This document shows, piece after piece, positions 61,593-64,000 of a stretch of 64,000 bases of DNA (position 1 is the stretch's first letter; each line of letters begins with the position of its first letter). Source of the DNA: Sciurus carolinensis (lineage: Eukaryota > Chordata > Mammalia > Rodentia > Sciuridae); the NCBI RefSeq assembly GCF_902686445.1, contig NC_062222.1:43957792-44021791 (forward strand). Reading direction: 5' to 3'. The notes under the pieces were generated by a model. The model saw only the letters and a program-made list of their open reading frames with translations, had not been told where the DNA came from and ran no database searches. The translations under genes were made by a program, and so were the position numbers.

Positions 61593-61604
61593 AATTCATA
61601 TTAA

Positions 61605-62040
61605 TATGTACCTACTATGTGAAGGTACTCTGTATACATCATTAAATTCTCATGACAGCTCGGTGCAATACACATTTTCATCAATTTACAGATACAGAGA
61701 CTGAGGGCTAGCTAGAGGGACAAAGTAACCCATCCAAGGTCACATTGATTAAAATTCAGAGCTAGGATTTAAATTCATACCATGCATCTTAAGAGCCCCA
61801 TTTTTTTTTTTTTTTTTTTAATAGCCATTGACCCCAGGGGAATTTTACCACTGTGCCACATCCCCAGGCCTTTTTATTTTTATGTTGAGACAGGTATTGC
61901 CAAATTACTGGGGCTGACCCTGAACTAGGGATCCTCCTTTCTCAGCCTCCCCAGTTGCTGGGATTACATGCATGTACTACCATGACCAGCTTCAGGGCCT
62001 GAGATCTTATTAACACCAGTCTTTCTACCACCACCACTAG
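61605..62040 (-). mobile_element. MIR SINE, antisense, interrupted by B1-dID
   Basis: ACCTACTATGTGAAGGTACTC, CATCAATTTACAGATACAG, CCAAGGTCACATTGATTAAAATTC and GAGCTAGGATTTAAATTC match the inverted MIR. The end (GTCTTTCTACCACCACC) may resume at about 62018 after the SINE. Confidence 0.8.
61801..61992 (-). mobile_element. B1-dID dimeric SINE, antisense
   Basis: 19-T run, ATTGACCCCAGGGGAATTTTACC, linker and GCATGTACTACCATGACC. Confidence 0.85.
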
Positions 62041-62088
62041 TGTAATCATCAGAACCATTTAATTGTGCTTCTTAAAAGAATAGCTGCC

Positions 62089-62322
62089 TGCAAAGTGAGT
62101 AGCACATGCCTGTAATCCCAGCAGCTCTGGAGGCTGAGACAGGAAGATCACAAATTCAAAGCCAGCCTCAGCAACAGCAAGGCGCTAAGCAACTCAGTAA
62201 GATCCTGTCCCTAAATAAAATATAAAATAGGGTTGGGGATGGGGCTCAGTGGTTGAGTGCCCCTGAGTTCAATCCCTGGTACTCCCCCCACCCTACCCCC
62301 CCCAAAAAAAAAAAAAAAAAAA
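62089..62322 (+). mobile_element. B1-dID dimeric SINE with C-rich tail
   Basis: TGCAAAGTGAGTAGCACATGCC, linker AAAATATAAAATAGGGTTGG and GAGTTCAATCCCTGGTACTCC, then a CCCCCCACCCTACCCCCCCC stretch before the A tail. A(A/G)ATAGCTG(C/T) flanks it. Confidence 0.9.
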
Positions 62323-62324
62323 GA

Positions 62325-63503
62325 TAGCTGTCACTGTTCTCTATTTTGTTTTCTATTCAGTTTCAGCAGACTTGGTGGTCTACTGCAGTCAGCAATCTCA
62401 CTACAGGACAGTTCCCAAACAATACCTAGCAATAGGATAATTCGATAACCTCTGAAAAGATTCAGAGTGTTAACCTTACCTACTTGCAACACCTACTAAG
62501 ATGGTATGATTATAAGGAAATTCCTCTCTAATCAGAAATCTCTTCCCCAACTGATGGATGCCTAAAATTTGCCATCAAGCAAAGGGTGGGGGAATGACAA
62601 GTGATCTGTCATATTCTTATGTATACCTAATTTTCTGGTCCAACTTCCTTATCTGTGAAAGTAGAGAACTGATCTTTTTTAAACTCTCTATAATTTTATA
62701 GTTCCAGCTTTTATTTAAGTTTAAGATAAATTTAGCAGCTATTAAGTCATTAAATCAGGTAAAGGTTCATTAAATATCCTGAAAGGTACTGGTAATATGT
62801 GAGTTTTGTTTCTTTTCTGAAACCTAAAAGAAAAGATAGGATTCTGGGAACATTTAGTAGAAATAACATCCAGACAAATTACCCACATTAAATCTGCCAA
62901 CAAAGTTAAAAGTAGCTGTGGGGGGATAAAACACAGAATAAGAAATATTACATAAAAAACCCCCCTGGCTTCCTCAAGGAGGGTTTGCATGTAGACAAAG
63001 TAATTCAGTGTATAGGTCCTATTTCAAAATCTGGCATTACTCAGTCAACTCGAATTTATATATCATGATTATTGAAATAATTTTCTGTAGTAAGCAGTAT
63101 GAACGATCAGAAAATGAACATGATGAGTTTCTAGTAGCTTAAAATCTAGTAAGAAAGTATAAGAGACCAGAATGTCATTCCAAAAAAATTGATTATTCTG
63201 AGCTGAAGGTAATTGGGAAAAAAAGGTAGATGAATAATTATAATAAAGGAAATTAGTATATAAAATAAGCCAGTCATAATAAGATAAATGGTATATGATT
63301 ACACATCTGAGGAATCTAAATTGTCAAATTCACAGAAACAGAAAGAATATGCTACCATGAGCTAGGAGATGGGGGAAAATAGAGCATTGTTAATGAGTAT
63401 TGAGTTTCAGTTTTACAAGATAAAAAAGTTCAGGAAAAGGATGCTCAACAACATGATTATACTTAACACTACCAAACGACACACTTAGAAATTAATGGAG
63501 TTG
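62325..63503. other. Unassigned, SINE-free non-coding DNA
   Basis: AT-rich; no exon or repeat recognised. The 82-residue minus-strand open frame at 62742-62990 has no family resemblance. The block near 63290-63480 (GATTACACATCTGAGGAATC, CACACTTAGAAATTAATGG) could be the end of an old L1. Confidence 0.35.
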
Positions 63504-63504
63504 G

Positions 63505-63712
63505 GCCAGGCATGGTGGTGCACGCCTGTAATCCCAGTGATTTGGGAGACTTAGGCAGGAGGTTGGAGACTTCAAAACCAGACTGAGCAATTTAGCAAGG
63601 CCTTAAGAGAGTCACTAAGACTTCATCTCAAAATAAAAAGTAAAACAGGCTGGAGGATGACTCAGTGTTTAAGTGCCCCTAGGTTCAATCCCCAGTACCA
63701 AAAAAAAAATTA
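63505..63712 (+). mobile_element. B1-dID dimeric SINE
   Basis: GGGCCAGGCATGGTGGTGCACGCC, linker AAAATAAAAAGTAAAACAGGCTGG and TAGGTTCAATCCCCAGTACC. Confidence 0.9.
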
Positions 63713-63753
63713 AGTTGGCAAATTTTATCATATGTGTTGTGTTGTGTAACATA

Positions 63754-63790
63754 TTAAAAAAAAAAAAGAGAGAGAGAGAGAGAGAAAGAA
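63754..63790. repeat. (A)n(GA)n low-complexity tract
   Basis: An A run followed by about ten GA units. Origin unclear. Confidence 0.8.
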
Positions 63791-64000
63791 ATAGAACATA
63801 AATACCATATACATGGTGTTGACAGTAAGACTTCAGTGGTTCAGTTCTCTTTGGAGTGAATGAGGTCTGTGTGACAAGGAAAGTCTGTAGGAAGTAAGAT
63901 TGGTGGCAGACTTTCAAGATGACTTGAGTTTCGATAGGAAGGGATGGGAAGTTGAAAAAAATCAGCTAACTGGAAGCAGAAAAGGTCCACCGTGGAAAAG
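63791..64000. other. Unassigned non-coding DNA
   Basis: No recognised element to the window edge. Confidence 0.3.

Overview
This is repeat-dense mammalian nuclear DNA with no intact protein-coding gene that I can support. The two dominant short repeats point to the squirrel family (Sciuridae). One is a tRNA-Ala-derived ID SINE of about 75 bp, with a recognisable Pol III A box (TAGCTCAGTTGG) and B box (GGTTCGATCCC) and a long A tail. The other is a dimeric B1-dID (MEN-like) SINE, in which a 7SL-derived B1 unit is joined through an A-rich linker to an ID unit. I found about 100 SINE copies on both strands, roughly a quarter of the window by hand estimate. The placement rests on remembered family structure, not on a database search.

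Layout. 1-6.5 kb: SINEs, a (CTG)16 tract, a MaLR-like LTR fragment and a fossil CR1/L3-like LINE. 6.6-9.1 kb: a 5'-truncated L1 with clear target-site duplications (TSDs), itself hit by a younger L1 and two SINEs. 10.7-13.2 kb: an MLT1-like LTR, a squirrel L1 3' end, an ID and an L2. 15.2-16.4 kb: an old LTR (family X, copy A) and a MIR. 17 and 24 kb: two about 433-bp solo LTRs of one family, each sitting inside a B1-dID SINE. 20 kb: an ID retrocopy that keeps only the 5' half. 27.2-28.1 kb: a short poly(A) retrocopy of an unknown RNA and LTR X copy C. 30.2-32.7 kb: LTR X copy B, containing a processed pseudogene of the ubiquitin-conjugating enzyme gene UBE2E3. 42.3-43.2 kb: LTR X copy D, split by three SINEs. 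43.7-48 kb: comparatively SINE-poor DNA with old MIR-like and other repeats. 50.7 kb: a 48-bp tandem repeat. 58.3 kb: a composite SINE in one TSD. 58.9-59.9 kb: a MaLR-type LTR with an L1 inserted. 59.9-61.35 kb: a MER2-type DNA transposon swollen about four-fold by SINE insertions. 61.6 kb to the end: a MIR, SINEs and unassigned DNA.

The window has no operon-like or pathway logic. It reads as intergenic or intronic DNA shaped by successive retrotransposition, and the nesting gives a relative order: L2, MIR, CR1/L3-like, MER2, MLT1-like and LTR X first; then B1-dID; then some L1 3' ends, the squirrel MaLR-like LTR and the young ID copies. I cannot tell from sequence alone whether the window lies within an intron. 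I did not find an undescribed biological system. The best leads are the 5'-half ID retrocopy, the anonymous poly(A) retrocopy, the LTR-into-SINE pair and the C-tract expansions at SINE tails. SINE boundaries without a quoted TSD are good to about 10 bp.
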